Positions 7,577 to 16,795 are shown, counted from the stretch's first letter. The stretch: 57,400 nt of DNA from Clostridium sp. N3C (GCF_900095445.1 NZ_FMJL01000011.1:1-57400), one strand, 5' to 3'. Made by a program: numbers and translations. The notes: generated by a model from the letters alone, not told the origin.

Positions 7577-8725
7577 TTAAAGATTTTCATATATTTCCAA
7601 ATTATCCATAGCATCTTGAACTAATTTATCTATATCTAGTACACTTTCAGATTTTCTTATTATATCCAATCTTGGCTTTGTTTTTGGATGTTTTGGTACA
7701 AATATAGTACAGCAGTCTTCATAAGGTAGTATTGATGTTTCGTAACTACCAATTTCTCTTGCTATATCCATAATATCTGTTTTGTCCATAGCAATGAGAG
7801 GTCTGAATACTGGTCTATCTGCTACGTCAGTGCTAACTACTAATCCTTGCATAGTTTGACTGGCTACCTGACCTATACTTTCACCGGTAGTTACTGAGTC
7901 TATATTATACTTTTCTGCCACCTTGCAGGCTAGTCTCATCATAAATCTTCTCATTATTATAGTTAACTCGTTTTCTGGGCATTTATCTATTATAGCCATT
8001 TGAATATCGGTAAAGGGTGCTACATAAAGATTAATCTTCCCGGTGTAGCCTTTTAATATTCTTGCTAGGTCCTTTACCTTCTCCTTTGCTCTTTCGCTAG
8101 TATAAGGATGGCTGTGGAAGTATATAGCACTTACTTCTACCCCTCTTCTAGCCATCATATAGCCTGCTACTGGAGAATCTATACCACCGGAAAGCATAAG
8201 CATAGTACTACCATTGGTGCCGTAAGGTAATCCTCCTACAGCTTTTATTTTCTTGGAATATATATAAGCTTTTTCCCTTACTTCTACATTTATTACCTTT
8301 TCAGGATTATGTACATCAACCTTTAAACCTTTTACATTTTTTAAAACTATAGCTCCTATTTGTCGGCCAAGCTCCATGGAGTTTATAGGAAATTTCTTGT
8401 TAGCACGGTTGCATACAACCTTAAAAGTAGTTTCTCCAAAGTCCTGGGCTTCCTTAATAGCTTGAGCTCCAATAGCCTCTACAGTAGGTTCTACTTCTGT
8501 AACTATACATACTTCAGAAACCCCAAAGACCTTTTTAACCTTTGACATTACATCCTCTAAATCCTCACTGTAGATAAACCATCTACCTTGATCATAGGTG
8601 AATTCATATTGGCAACCTTTAAGTACTGCTTCTATATTGCTTCTTAGTTTGTTTTCAAAACTGTTTCTATTTAATCCTTTTAAAAATATTTCTGATGCAT
8701 ATTTTATAAGTAAAAGCTTTCTCAT
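7577..8725 (-). CDS. thiI: tRNA 4-thiouridine synthase ThiI
   Basis: ThiI adenylates U8 of tRNA and installs sulfur to give s4U; it can also supply sulfur for the thiamine thiazole. The 382-residue protein has the N-terminal ferredoxin-like and THUMP domains, then the PP-loop ATPase motif SGGIDSP near residue 179. It lacks the C-terminal rhodanese domain of the enterobacterial enzyme, as is usual in Firmicutes, where a dedicated cysteine desulfurase supplies persulfide. That partner is directly upstream with 1 nt between the genes, so they form an operon. AAGGAG precedes the ATG. Confidence 0.95.
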   Translation of the reverse strand: MRKLLLIKYASEIFLKGLNRNSFENKLRSNIEAVLKGCQYEFTYDQGRWFIYSEDLEDVMSKVKKVFGVSEVCIVTEVEPTVEAIGAQAIKEAQDFGETTFKVVCNRANKKFPINSMELGRQIGAIVLKNVKGLKVDVHNPEKVINVEVREKAYIYSKKIKAVGGLPYGTNGSTMLMLSGGIDSPVAGYMMARRGVEVSAIYFHSHPYTSERAKEKVKDLARILKGYTGKINLYVAPFTDIQMAIIDKCPENELTIIMRRFMMRLACKVAEKYNIDSVTTGESIGQVASQTMQGLVVSTDVADRPVFRPLIAMDKTDIMDIAREIGSYETSILPYEDCCTIFVPKHPKTKPRLDIIRKSESVLDIDKLVQDAMDNLEIYENL

Positions 8726-8726
8726 A

Positions 8727-9860
8727 CTACTTTCTCCTTAAAAATTTCAAACTTTTTTCTAGTACTTCCATAGTGTAGTCCACTTCTTCCTTAGTGTTAA
8801 ACTCACTAAAGCTAAATCTTATAGTTCCCTTTGTCTGTGCAGTGCTCAAGCCTATAGCTTTAAGCACATGGCTATCAGCATTATGATTTGAAGAACAAGC
8901 AGAGCCGGTGGATACATATATCCCTTTTTCCTCTAAAAGATGCAAGAGCACCTCACCTCTTACCCCTAGAAAGGATACACTTAAAATATAAGGGCTAAAA
9001 AATTCCTCACTAGGACTGTTTATTTTTATATCTTTTAGACTCTTAAGAGATTCTATAAAATATTCTTTTAGCTCTTTTGCCTTTAAGTAATTTTTTTCAA
9101 TATTAGTATACATGATTTCCGCAGCCTTTGCCATACCTACAATGCCGGGCAAGTTTTCCGTACCGGATCTAAAGTTTCTCTCTTGTCCGCCACCACTTAT
9201 TAAGGCCTTGGGATAAAAACCTTTTTTTATGTAAGAAAAACCAACTCCCCTAGGACCATGAATTTTATGTCCACTGACAGATAGTAGGTCTATTTGAGCC
9301 TTTTTCACATCTATTTTAAGCTTTCCATAACTTTGAACTGCATCAACATGGAACTTGACCCTAGGACTCTTTTCTTTTATTAGGGCCCCTATAGATTCTA
9401 TATCCTGAATAGTCCCTATTTCATTGTTAACATGCATGATGCTTACCAATCTAGTTTGGTTGCTTATACTATTTTCTAGGTCCTTTAAAGAAATGCGTCC
9501 ATATTGATCAACCTTTAAGTAGGTAACTTTTGCTCCAACCATTTCTAAATCCTTAAAGGTATTTAGAATGCTTGGATGCTCAATTTCAGTAGTTATTATG
9601 TGAGCTCCAGCTGATGTAAATCCCTTTACTAAAAAGTTATTACTTTCACTGCCGCCGGAAGTAAATATTATTTCATCTCTGGTACAGTTAATAGTTTTGG
9701 CCGCTACATCCCTAGCTTCATTAAGGGCCTTTTCTGCCTTAAGTCCTAGACCGTGAGCGGAAGAAGGGTTACCAAAATTATTTTTCATTGTTTGGGCCAC
9801 AAGCTCTACTACCTCATCAAAGGGCTGAGTGGTAGCACCGTTATCAAAATACACCTGCAT
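8727..9860 (-). CDS. Cysteine desulfurase (NifS/IscS-like, ThiI partner)
   Basis: This PLP enzyme removes sulfur from cysteine to form an enzyme persulfide. The PLP lysine is in SGHKIHGP (K199), the cofactor His and Asp are in TEIEHPS and FHVDAVQSYG, and the catalytic cysteine loop is STGSACSSNHNADS. Its 377 residues fit group I desulfurases. Translational coupling to thiI (1-nt gap) identifies it as the counterpart of Bacillus NifZ, which feeds tRNA s4U synthesis rather than general Fe-S assembly; that assignment is inferred from context. AGGAAG precedes the ATG. Confidence 0.92.
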   Translation of the reverse strand: MQVYFDNGATTQPFDEVVELVAQTMKNNFGNPSSAHGLGLKAEKALNEARDVAAKTINCTRDEIIFTSGGSESNNFLVKGFTSAGAHIITTEIEHPSILNTFKDLEMVGAKVTYLKVDQYGRISLKDLENSISNQTRLVSIMHVNNEIGTIQDIESIGALIKEKSPRVKFHVDAVQSYGKLKIDVKKAQIDLLSVSGHKIHGPRGVGFSYIKKGFYPKALISGGGQERNFRSGTENLPGIVGMAKAAEIMYTNIEKNYLKAKELKEYFIESLKSLKDIKINSPSEEFFSPYILSVSFLGVRGEVLLHLLEEKGIYVSTGSACSSNHNADSHVLKAIGLSTAQTKGTIRFSFSEFNTKEEVDYTMEVLEKSLKFLRRK

Positions 9861-9927
9861 AAAACCACTTCCTATTATATTATCTAACTTATTATATCAA
9901 ATAATGCCTTTTCAGCAACAGGGTTTT

Positions 9928-9974
9928 AAAAAAAGTGTTTATAGATAAAATTTTTATCCATAAACACTTTTTTT
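9928..9974 (-). terminator. Intrinsic terminator of cysK
   Basis: A long hairpin with arms 9928-9949 and 9952-9974 has A-rich and T-rich flanks, so it can work in both directions. It follows the cysK stop. Confidence 0.85.
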
Positions 9975-10027
9975 ATAACAAATCTATATATGAATTTCAA
10001 CAGGTGTTCATTCTTTCCTGCATAAAA

Positions 10028-10963
10028 TTATTGTTCACCAAATAAAACAGTAGATAGATATCTTTCACCGGTATCTGGTAATAATACTACTATATTCTTA
10101 CCCTTGTTTTCTTCTCTCTTTGCTAATTCAGTAGCTGCATGTAATGCTGCTCCAGAGGATATACCTACTAGAAGACCTTCAGCTTTTGCCACAGCTCTTG
10201 AAGCTTCAAAGGCTTCTTCGTTCTTAACTTTTATTATTTCATCAATCACCTTGGAATTATATATATCTGGTACAAATCCTGCGCCGATTCCTTGTATTTT
10301 ATGAGGACCTGGTTTTCCTCCAGAAAGTACAGGGGAATCAAAAGGTTCTACCGCTACAATCTTTACATTTGGATTTGCTTCCTTTAACACTTCTCCTACA
10401 CCAGTAACAGTACCTCCTGTACCTACTCCAGCCACAAAAATATCAATCTTTCCATCAGTATCTCTTAATATTTCCTGAGCAGTTGTCTTTCTGTGGATAG
10501 CTGGGTTTGCTGGATTTTCAAATTGTTGAGGAATAAAGGAGTTAGGAATGCTTTCTGCTAATTCCTGAGCCTTCTTTATAGCTCCCACCATACCTTCCGT
10601 ACCTGGAGTTAAAACTAGTTCCGCTCCTAAAGCCTTTAATAATTTTCTTCTTTCAATACTCATTGTTTCAGGCATTGTTAAAATTAATCTATATCCCTTT
10701 GCCGCGGATACAAATGCTAAGCCTATACCGGTATTTCCACTAGTTGGTTCAATTATTACTGAATCTTTCTTTAAAATTCCCTTTTCCTCAGCATCAGTGA
10801 TCATTGCATAAGCTATTCTATCCTTTACAGAGCTCATGGGATTGAAATATTCTAATTTTGCAATAAGAGTTGCCCCCAAATTATTCTTTTTGCCATATGA
10901 TTGTAATTCTAGTAATGGTGTATTTCCTATTAAATCAGTAAGGGTTTTTGCTATCTTAGCCAT
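10028..10963 (-). CDS. cysK: Cysteine synthase A (O-acetylserine sulfhydrylase)
   Basis: The 311-residue PLP enzyme makes cysteine from O-acetylserine and sulfide. PLP lysine is K47 in NPMSSVKDR; the substrate loop PTSGNTGIG and phosphate loop [12 protein letters not shown] are intact. Length is normal for CysK. A consensus promoter and AAGGAGG precede it. In Bacillus, CysK also binds the repressor CymR as co-repressor partner; a CymR-like gene lies 2.4 kb away and shares an operator-like sequence with cysK. It ends in a strong terminator and is probably monocistronic. Confidence 0.96.
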   Translation of the reverse strand: MAKIAKTLTDLIGNTPLLELQSYGKKNNLGATLIAKLEYFNPMSSVKDRIAYAMITDAEEKGILKKDSVIIEPTSGNTGIGLAFVSAAKGYRLILTMPETMSIERRKLLKALGAELVLTPGTEGMVGAIKKAQELAESIPNSFIPQQFENPANPAIHRKTTAQEILRDTDGKIDIFVAGVGTGGTVTGVGEVLKEANPNVKIVAVEPFDSPVLSGGKPGPHKIQGIGAGFVPDIYNSKVIDEIIKVKNEEAFEASRAVAKAEGLLVGISSGAALHAATELAKREENKGKNIVVLLPDTGERYLSTVLFGEQ

Positions 10964-11001
10964 TGTTTGTCCTCCTTAATACTTATAATAAACATTTGAT
11001 T

Positions 11002-11071
11002 TATGTAGAATTCCTATTGGATTACTATGTTTTTATACTATTATTATATACTAAAGTGTACAATTTGTCAA
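11002..11071 (-). promoter_or_regulatory. cysK promoter and probable CymR-type operator
   Basis: On the minus strand TTGACA (11071-11066), a 17-bp spacer and TATAAT (11048-11043) make a perfect consensus promoter. About 25 bp downstream of the -10 lies AATAGGAATTCTACATA (11018-11002), which matches the sequence in the cymR leader at 14 of 17 positions. Its place just after the start site suits repression. Confidence 0.7.
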
Positions 11072-11183
11072 CAATATCTATATTTTTCTTACATTTATTA
11101 TATTGATTAATTGTAAAACTTTTTATACATAAAGCTTCATAATAAATATTTATTCAAATTGGTAGTAAAAACAAAAATATATA

Positions 11184-11229
11184 AAGGTTATGACAAAGAG
11201 TTATTCCCCTCTTCCTTTGCCATAACCTT
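11184..11229 (-). terminator. Intrinsic terminator
   Basis: An imperfect long hairpin (arms 11184-11200 and 11210-11229) is followed by T-rich sequence on the minus strand. It ends the preceding membrane-anchored protein gene. Confidence 0.75.
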
Positions 11230-11244
11230 ATAAAACAGCTCTAT

Positions 11245-11784
11245 TTACTTTAAACCTACAGCAGCCTTCAACTTTATATATTCTAATACATCTTTTTGAT
11301 CTTCAATGCTATTCTTTAATGAATTTGATATTGATGAGGAAGGTTTTAATTTTTTATTTTCTATAACATAGCATCCTTGTCCTAATCCTACACATATATA
11401 TCCATCTTGGAAGTTTTTACTTTTATACTGCTTTAAAAAAAGAAGTACTCTTTTTCCTTTTTCAACAGCGGGGTCTTGAGGTATGTCCATCTGCATAAGC
11501 TTTATGCCATCACTATTTACCATGATATCCCCCTTCAATATCTCTACTACATTTATTTGTGAAACTTTATATTTCACACCATCTTCCTTTATTGTTTCTT
11601 TTTCTTCACCCACATCCCCAACAATAATTAAAGGCGAATCACTTATTAATTGATCTATATTGTTTACAGTATAAGTTCCCCCTGCAGCAGTGGCCATTTT
11701 ATTTTTTGACAACTTAATAGAAGTAGTTATTATGACAATAATAAGAGATATCACAGAGAAAATGATGTAATACCTTTTTGTCAT
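11245..11784 (-). CDS. Membrane-anchored protein of unknown function
   Basis: The 179-residue protein has one N-terminal transmembrane helix (about residues 5-23) followed by an extracytoplasmic region of about 150 residues. That region contains SDSPLIIVGDVGEEKE and a later beta-rich stretch with FLKQY and CVGLGQGCYVIENKK. The pattern resembles small exported OB-like proteins of Bacilli and Clostridia, but I do not recognise a named family. It has its own terminator. The ATG follows a G-rich ribosome site (GGGGGAA). Confidence 0.6.
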   Translation of the reverse strand: MTKRYYIIFSVISLIIVIITTSIKLSKNKMATAAGGTYTVNNIDQLISDSPLIIVGDVGEEKETIKEDGVKYKVSQINVVEILKGDIMVNSDGIKLMQMDIPQDPAVEKGKRVLLFLKQYKSKNFQDGYICVGLGQGCYVIENKKLKPSSSISNSLKNSIEDQKDVLEYIKLKAAVGLK

Positions 11785-11970
11785 ATGTATTCCCCCCTGT
11801 TTTCAAAAGTATGCTAATATACATATTACTAAACCTTGTTTGCTATATCTAAATATTACCATCAAATAATATATTTTACAATATTTTCCTTCCAATTTTA
11901 ACTTCCTTTTTTCGCCTTTATTTCTCCTTTTAATATACTTGAGTTGAAATCTTTGTAATTTATTTTTTTA

Positions 11971-11999
11971 TTGACAATTAATTTTTATTAATGTATTAT
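11971..11999 (+). promoter_or_regulatory. metA promoter
   Basis: TTGACA (11971-11976), 17-bp spacer, TATTAT (11994-11999). Transcription would begin just before the SAM riboswitch. The stretch 11785-11970 upstream is AT-rich with no visible gene. Confidence 0.75.
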
Positions 12000-12020
12000 A
12001 CATATAAAAATGAATAATTT

Positions 12021-12114
12021 TTCTATCAAGAGTGGTGGAGGGAATGGCCCTATGAAACCCGGCAACCTGTACATCAAGGTGCTAAATCCAACAGCCATAA
12101 GCTGAAAGATAGAA
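12021..12114 (+). promoter_or_regulatory. SAM-I (S-box) riboswitch
   Basis: The aptamer is closed by TTCTATC (12021-12027) with GATAGAA (12108-12114). Conserved cores are ATCAAGAG, GGAGGGA, CTATGAAACCCGGCAACC, GGTGCTAAATCC and the terminal GAAAGAT. It senses S-adenosylmethionine. The 3' strand of P1 (GATAGAAG) can also pair with CTTCTATC in the following terminator, giving the usual antiterminator switch. It controls metA. Confidence 0.97.
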
Positions 12115-12124
12115 GTGAAATATT

Positions 12125-12156
12125 AACCTCTTCTATCGAAGTAGGTTTTTTATTTT
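12125..12156 (+). terminator. Riboswitch-controlled terminator before metA
   Basis: AACCTCTTC (12125-12133) pairs with GAAGTAGGTT (12138-12147) with one bulged base, followed by a T-rich tract. It forms when SAM is bound. Confidence 0.9.
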
Positions 12157-12254
12157 TGCATAAATATTAATAATTTTGGTTAATTTCTCATCCAAATAAA
12201 TATCTCACTTCATTAATTTATATTTGATAATTTCTTAAAGATAGGGGGGTACAT

Positions 12255-13160
12255 ATGCCTATAAAAATCCCAAATGCTTTACCGGCAAGAGAGATATTAA
12301 ATAATGAAAATATCTTTATTATGGATGAAGACAGAGCCTTTCATCAAGATATAAGACCTTTGCGTATAGCTATATTAAATCTTATGCCTATAAAAGTTAC
12401 TACGGAGACTCAATTGCTGAGACTTTTAAGTAACAGTCCATTGCAAATAGAAATAACTTTACTTTATCAAGAAACTTATAAATCCAAACATACACCAATG
12501 GAGTATCTTACAACCTTTTACAGTACCTTTAGCCAAGTAAAGGATAAAAAATTCGACGGACTTATAATTACTGGAGCCCCAGTTGAACATATGCCCTTTG
12601 AAGATGTAGATTATTGGCCAGAATTAACTGAGATTATGGAATGGAGTAAGCACAATGTAACTTCCACCCTTCATATATGTTGGGCTGCCCAAGCTGGCTT
12701 GTATTATCATTATGGAATACCCAAGTATCCTTTACCTGAAAAAATGTTTGGTGTATTTCCTCATAAGCTCAACTATAAAAATGAAAAACTTCTAAGAGGC
12801 TTTGATGATCTTTTTTATGTACCTCACTCTAGACATTCAGAAGTAAGAAAAGAAGATATAGAAAAGGTACAAGGCTTACGTATATTAACAGAGTCAGAGG
12901 AATGTGGTGTACACATTGTTATTACAGAGGATGGAAAGCAAATTTTTGTTATGGGACATTCTGAATATGACGCTTATACATTAAAATACGAATACGATAG
13001 AGACTTAGCTAGAGGTTTAAAAATAAAGCCTCCTAAAAATTATTTTCCGGGAGATGATCCTAGCCAAAAGCCAATAGTGCTTTGGAGAGGCCACGGTAAT
13101 TTACTATTTTCTAACTGGTTAAACTATTATGTTTATCAGGAAACTCCTTATGAACTATAA
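12255..13160 (+). CDS. metA: Homoserine O-acetyltransferase (MetA family)
   Basis: The 301-residue enzyme acylates homoserine in the first committed step of methionine synthesis. Catalytic C142 (LHICWAAQA), H235 and E237 (VMGHSEYD) are at the canonical MetA positions. Residue 111 is glutamate (TGAPVEH). In this family Glu111 is known to favour acetyl-CoA over succinyl-CoA, so the product is probably O-acetylhomoserine despite the common annotation as succinyltransferase. The gene lies behind a SAM riboswitch and is transcribed alone. A GGGGGG ribosome site precedes the ATG. Confidence 0.95.
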   Translation: MPIKIPNALPAREILNNENIFIMDEDRAFHQDIRPLRIAILNLMPIKVTTETQLLRLLSNSPLQIEITLLYQETYKSKHTPMEYLTTFYSTFSQVKDKKFDGLIITGAPVEHMPFEDVDYWPELTEIMEWSKHNVTSTLHICWAAQAGLYYHYGIPKYPLPEKMFGVFPHKLNYKNEKLLRGFDDLFYVPHSRHSEVRKEDIEKVQGLRILTESEECGVHIVITEDGKQIFVMGHSEYDAYTLKYEYDRDLARGLKIKPPKNYFPGDDPSQKPIVLWRGHGNLLFSNWLNYYVYQETPYEL

Positions 13161-13177
13161 GAGATCAGTTATCTAAG

Positions 13178-13209
13178 CGCTGTATACTTTTGGATACAGC
13201 GTCTTTTTT
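13178..13209 (+). terminator. Terminator of metA
   Basis: CGCTGTAT (13178-13185) pairs with ATACAGCG (13194-13201), followed by TCTTTTTT. Confidence 0.9.
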
Positions 13210-13252
13210 AACTTATATAAAGTATCCTTACTAGCCTCTCTGTGCCAGGAAG

Positions 13253-13312
13253 TTGACTAAAATATACTAATATAGTAGTATTATCTTATATAACGAATTG
13301 GAATACTATATA
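13253..13312 (+). promoter_or_regulatory. cymR promoter and probable operator
   Basis: TTGACT (13253-13258), 17-bp spacer and TAGTAT (13276-13281) form the promoter. AATTGGAATACTATATA (13296-13312) follows and agrees with the cysK leader element in the form AATWGGAATWCTAYATA. This suggests autoregulation. Confidence 0.6.
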
Positions 13313-13344
13313 TTAATTATTTAATTACAGAAGGTGATTATGAT

Positions 13345-13791
13345 ATGAAAATTTCTACAAAAGGACGCTATGGATTAAGAGCTATGGTTGATATAGCCTT
13401 AAATTCCAATGGTGATTATATACCACTGAAGCAAATTGCAGAAAGACAAAATATATCAGAAAATTACTTAGAACAAGTCTTCTCTACTCTAAGAAAATCC
13501 GACTTAGTAAAAAGTATAAGGGGTTCTCAAGGCGGTTATTGTCTTTCAAGAAGTGCTTCAGCTATAACGGTAGGTGATGTTTTAAGAACCTTAGAAGGGG
13601 AGCTTAATATAATCAACGATGATCCGGAAACTTCTACCTTCGAAAAAAGTATTGAGGACTGTATTAGAGTAACGGTCTGGCAAGAAGTAACTAAAGCTAT
13701 AAATGATGTAGTAGATTCCATAACCTTAGAAGACTTAGTTAATCAATATAAAAAATTAAATTCTGAATATATCTTGGATTACACAATTTAA
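13345..13791 (+). CDS. cymR: Rrf2-family regulator, CymR-like
   Basis: The 148-residue protein starts MKISTKGRYGLRAMVDIAL and contains ENYLEQVFSTLRKSDLVKSIRGSQGGYCLSR as separate helix-turn-helix and wing features, very close to the master cysteine regulator CymR of Bacillus. The three-cysteine Fe-S cluster loop of IscR is absent (only scattered Cys), which supports CymR over IscR. CymR represses cysteine uptake and synthesis when cysteine is plentiful, in a complex with CysK. cysK and metA are neighbours. It ends in a strong bidirectional terminator. Confidence 0.85.
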   Translation: MKISTKGRYGLRAMVDIALNSNGDYIPLKQIAERQNISENYLEQVFSTLRKSDLVKSIRGSQGGYCLSRSASAITVGDVLRTLEGELNIINDDPETSTFEKSIEDCIRVTVWQEVTKAINDVVDSITLEDLVNQYKKLNSEYILDYTI

Positions 13792-13800
13792 ACCTAAAAG

Positions 13801-13840
13801 AAAAGCTCTGAGCATTTTATAATCAATGCTCAGAGCTTTT
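13801..13840. terminator. Bidirectional terminator
   Basis: A 16-bp stem (13801-13816 with 13825-13840) with A tract on one side and T tract on the other serves cymR on the plus strand and the zinc-ribbon gene on the minus strand. Its right arm includes the last codons of the minus-strand gene. Confidence 0.88.
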
Positions 13841-15019
13841 AATTGTTACTTTTTCACTACCATCAGTTTTCATTATTATATAATCATTTTTATCATTTGT
13901 ATAAAAAATATGGTTATCAAAAATATAAAAGCCTACATCTACCGAACTCACTAAATCATCTGTAATTTTTTCAGATTTATTTGAAGCAGTCTTTGTTCTA
14001 TATATGTTATAGTCTTCTAAATAATATATCCATCCATCCTTAACAGGCATATCTAAGGATGGAACCTTTTCTAAGACTAGTTTCTTCTTTTTACTGCTAA
14101 AGTCATATTGGTAAAGTATTGATCCTTCTGATACAAAATATAAAATATTATTATCTATACATACACTATTTAAATTATCCATTGCATCTTCATATAATAC
14201 TTCATTTTCTGAACCATCTCTTTTTAACCTAACAATTCTATATTTTGCAATATTACTACATCCTAACCATTCAGAAAAACTTATGCAATAAATATATTTT
14301 TCATCAACACTTAATATTCGGTAATATCCAGATGCTATCTTTTTAATATTACCACCATTTAAGTCCATCCTGTATAGAGTAGTACCATCAACTGTAAAAA
14401 CACTATAATAAATTTCCTTATCTGTTACTGTATTAATAAGTCTGATAGCTCCATTAGTAAATTTATTCTTCACTGGAATGTCCTTCATATCAATCAGCCT
14501 AGTAATACTTTTATCATTTATCTCAATTTTATATATATTACCATCATATCCATTGCAATAAATATAATCTCCTATAACACTTAAATTCCTGCAATTAGGC
14601 TCATCTACTACCTTTTCAATTCCTCCACCTTGTATTCTTGTCTTATAAATAACTCCATTATTTGAATAGTATATCCAGTCTCCCTGTTGGGTAGCTTTTC
14701 CTCCAGATGCATAATTATAAAAACTGTTTCCTATTCTATTTTCCTTCTCCTTGGTAGCTATATAAAACAGCATAAAGGCAAGTATGACTAGTATAAGAAA
14801 AGCTAGATACACCTTTATAGACATAACCTCTTTCTTAGTCTTAACAGTTACACTAGATTTTTCTTCTAAATTATCATCCATAATTCTTATTGTTATGTTG
14901 TCTGAATCCTCTATTTTTTTACTTTCCTTATTTTCAGTTGCAGTGATAACGTTTCCACAATTGTTGCAAAATTTATCATTTTCACTGATATCAGCGCCGC
15001 ATTTTTCACAGGTTAACAT
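13823..15019 (-). CDS. Zinc-ribbon membrane protein with DUF5050 beta-propeller-like domain
   Basis: The 398-residue protein opens with a zinc ribbon (CEKCGADISENDKFCNNCG, two CxxC pairs). A hydrophobic helix follows at about residues 69-88 (VYLAFLILVILAFMLFYIA). The remainder is an extracellular repeat region with recurring IYY/YIY motifs such as GDWIYYSNNGVIYKT and DGWIYYLEDYNIYRT, typical of DUF5050. Function is unknown; the domain is thought to be a propeller-like ligand or wall binder. AAGGAG precedes the ATG. The gene diverges from the RsgI-like gene. Confidence 0.8.
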   Translation of the reverse strand: MLTCEKCGADISENDKFCNNCGNVITATENKESKKIEDSDNITIRIMDDNLEEKSSVTVKTKKEVMSIKVYLAFLILVILAFMLFYIATKEKENRIGNSFYNYASGGKATQQGDWIYYSNNGVIYKTRIQGGGIEKVVDEPNCRNLSVIGDYIYCNGYDGNIYKIEINDKSITRLIDMKDIPVKNKFTNGAIRLINTVTDKEIYYSVFTVDGTTLYRMDLNGGNIKKIASGYYRILSVDEKYIYCISFSEWLGCSNIAKYRIVRLKRDGSENEVLYEDAMDNLNSVCIDNNILYFVSEGSILYQYDFSSKKKKLVLEKVPSLDMPVKDGWIYYLEDYNIYRTKTASNKSEKITDDLVSSVDVGFYIFDNHIFYTNDKNDYIIMKTDGSEKVTIKSSEH

Positions 15020-15279
15020 TTTTTCATCTCCTTCATGTTATTAATTATTCGATAATTATCATGAAATTTCCTTCTTAATCTCTACCTTTGCTACTATTAT
15101 TTATGAACCTTGTAAATTCCTTCTTTACCTGTACTATTAGTCCTAAATTTGATATCATATATAAGAAAATCAATAAATCCATGAATAATACAAAAGAAAT
15201 AAAAAGGAAAAGTACAAGAAATAGAGAATAATAAAGATACAAAAGATTCCTACTTTCGTTTCATAGGAGGGTTTTCAAC

Positions 15280-16299
15280 TTGAATATAAAATATATAATG
15301 CAGAAAAGCAGGTATAAATTTAGCTATGATGATAAAACTCCATTATATGATGCATCCATTCTACAGTCTTATAAAAAAGAAATCTCTCTTTTGCAAAAGG
15401 AATTATACATATATAATATTAGCTTTAAAAACCTTGCAAAATCTAATCCCCGTCCTATTATCAAGGATGAGTTACTTAATATAGCAATAATTTGCACAGA
15501 AAATGAGAAGCTTAGCAACTGGATAAAGATACGCCATACCCTTCCTTACAAGGAGCTGTGTGCAATTAGTGGTAAGCCTCAGAAATTCTTTGAGAGATGG
15601 TCAGAATATATAATAACTTTATTCATAATATTCAACAATAATTACAGTAACCTATCCTCTTTCCTTAATATCAAGACCATGGATGCCTTCGTTAATGAAA
15701 AAAGCGAATCAAAGGAAATTATGAATATAAATAATGGAGAAGATAAACTTATAGGTATAGTTTTGAAAAGCCTTTCAAAATGCTGCTACATTCTTACTTC
15801 CACTGGGGACTTTGCTCTGATTTCTGTAGATGATGAATACTCTATAGGAGAGCTTTGCTCAGGGAAAATTAAAAAGCAACGGGATTATTATAATGCTCCT
15901 GGAAAACTTTTTATATTTATTACAGTATTAGCTTTATTTTTTGCCATATCTATATACTTCAAGGAAGATCAGATTATAATAATTGATTCTAGTAGTCTTT
16001 CTATGAATATTGAAATTAATAAACTGAATAGAGTTATTAAAGTCACTGCAATGAATCAGAGATCAAATACTCTGAAAAAAGAAGCGTCAACCTTTAATAA
16101 AAACATAGATTCAGCTTTAGCTTCCATATTGGAGACCGCTGTGAGCAGATCTTATTTAGATAAATCAGAGTCTATTAATATATATATATCTGGTGACCAT
16201 CACTCTTCTATTAACTTAAGTAAAAGCCAAAAATATATAAAAGATAATGAGCTATCTGTAACAATAAATTACAACGGTAGAACTCTTTCTTCTGAATAA
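15280..16299 (+). CDS. Fusion of SigI C-terminal domain to RsgI-type anti-sigma factor
   Basis: Three parts are visible in 339 residues. Residues about 28-130 resemble the C-terminal domain of sigma factor SigI (EISLLQKELYIYNISFKNLAK, then LPYKELCAISGK and FFERWSEYIITLFII). Residues about 153-203 match the N-terminal anti-sigma domain of RsgI (IGIVLKSLSKCCYILTSTGD). One transmembrane helix (about 209-227) and an extracellular domain like the RsgI periplasmic module (IEINKLNRVIKVTAMN) follow. The sigma-2 region needed for promoter melting is absent, and upstream DNA shows no relic of it. The RsgI Asn-Pro autocleavage site seems replaced by DSSSLS. In normal loci sigI and rsgI are separate adjacent genes. 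The start is TTG with GGAGGG 9 nt upstream. It is either a decayed locus or a rewired membrane sensor; the domain assignments rest on remembered family patterns. Confidence 0.7.
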   Translation: MNIKYIMQKSRYKFSYDDKTPLYDASILQSYKKEISLLQKELYIYNISFKNLAKSNPRPIIKDELLNIAIICTENEKLSNWIKIRHTLPYKELCAISGKPQKFFERWSEYIITLFIIFNNNYSNLSSFLNIKTMDAFVNEKSESKEIMNINNGEDKLIGIVLKSLSKCCYILTSTGDFALISVDDEYSIGELCSGKIKKQRDYYNAPGKLFIFITVLALFFAISIYFKEDQIIIIDSSSLSMNIEINKLNRVIKVTAMNQRSNTLKKEASTFNKNIDSALASILETAVSRSYLDKSESINIYISGDHHSSINLSKSQKYIKDNELSVTINYNGRTLSSE

Positions 16300-16304
16300 A
16301 AAAG

Positions 16305-16362
16305 ATTTTAATAAATAAAAACAGAGAATAAGAAAAAATTCTCTGTTTTTATTTATTAAAGT
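16305..16362. terminator. Bidirectional terminator
   Basis: A very long AT-rich hairpin (left arm ending at 16329, right arm starting at 16338, at least 17 perfect pairs and extendable to over 20) separates two convergent genes. It covers the glutaredoxin stop codon. Confidence 0.85.
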
Positions 16363-16583
16363 CCTAAACTGTTGTTAATAGCATTTATGTCAAAACCTTT
16401 TATAACTTCATCGCCTATTTTTAATACTGGTACACTCATAAAACCTAAATTTATCAACTCTTTTCGATATTCAGGCTTAGATACATTTCTTTCTTCAAAT
16501 TCAACATCATTCTGCTTTAAATAATTCTTTACTGCTGTGCAATAAGTACAGGAATTTGATGTATATACTATAACTTTCTCCAT
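16356..16583 (-). CDS. Glutaredoxin-like protein
   Basis: A 75-residue thioredoxin-fold protein with the redox motif CTYC near residue 12, the cis-proline loop SVPVLKIGD and a GFD turn near residue 64. Length and pattern fit the small clostridial glutaredoxin/NrdH-like family, which reduces disulfides in the cytoplasm. Partner reductase cannot be told from sequence. AGGAGG precedes the ATG. Confidence 0.88.
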   Translation of the reverse strand: MEKVIVYTSNSCTYCTAVKNYLKQNDVEFEERNVSKPEYRKELINLGFMSVPVLKIGDEVIKGFDINAINNSLGL

Positions 16584-16795
16584 ATGTTTCCTCCTAAAAT
16601 TTATTTTGCAAGAAACTATTAATCAAGTATCTTAATACCCTTATACGGTATAATCAATTATAATATTATTTACATCTTATTTCAAGTTTTCCATTAGCAA
16701 TTAAATTTTTCTTCACATCATATGATGAAAATTGTATAATTTTATGGAATAAGTCAAAAAATTTAGTTATAAAGGGACTGCTCGAGGTGAAAAAA

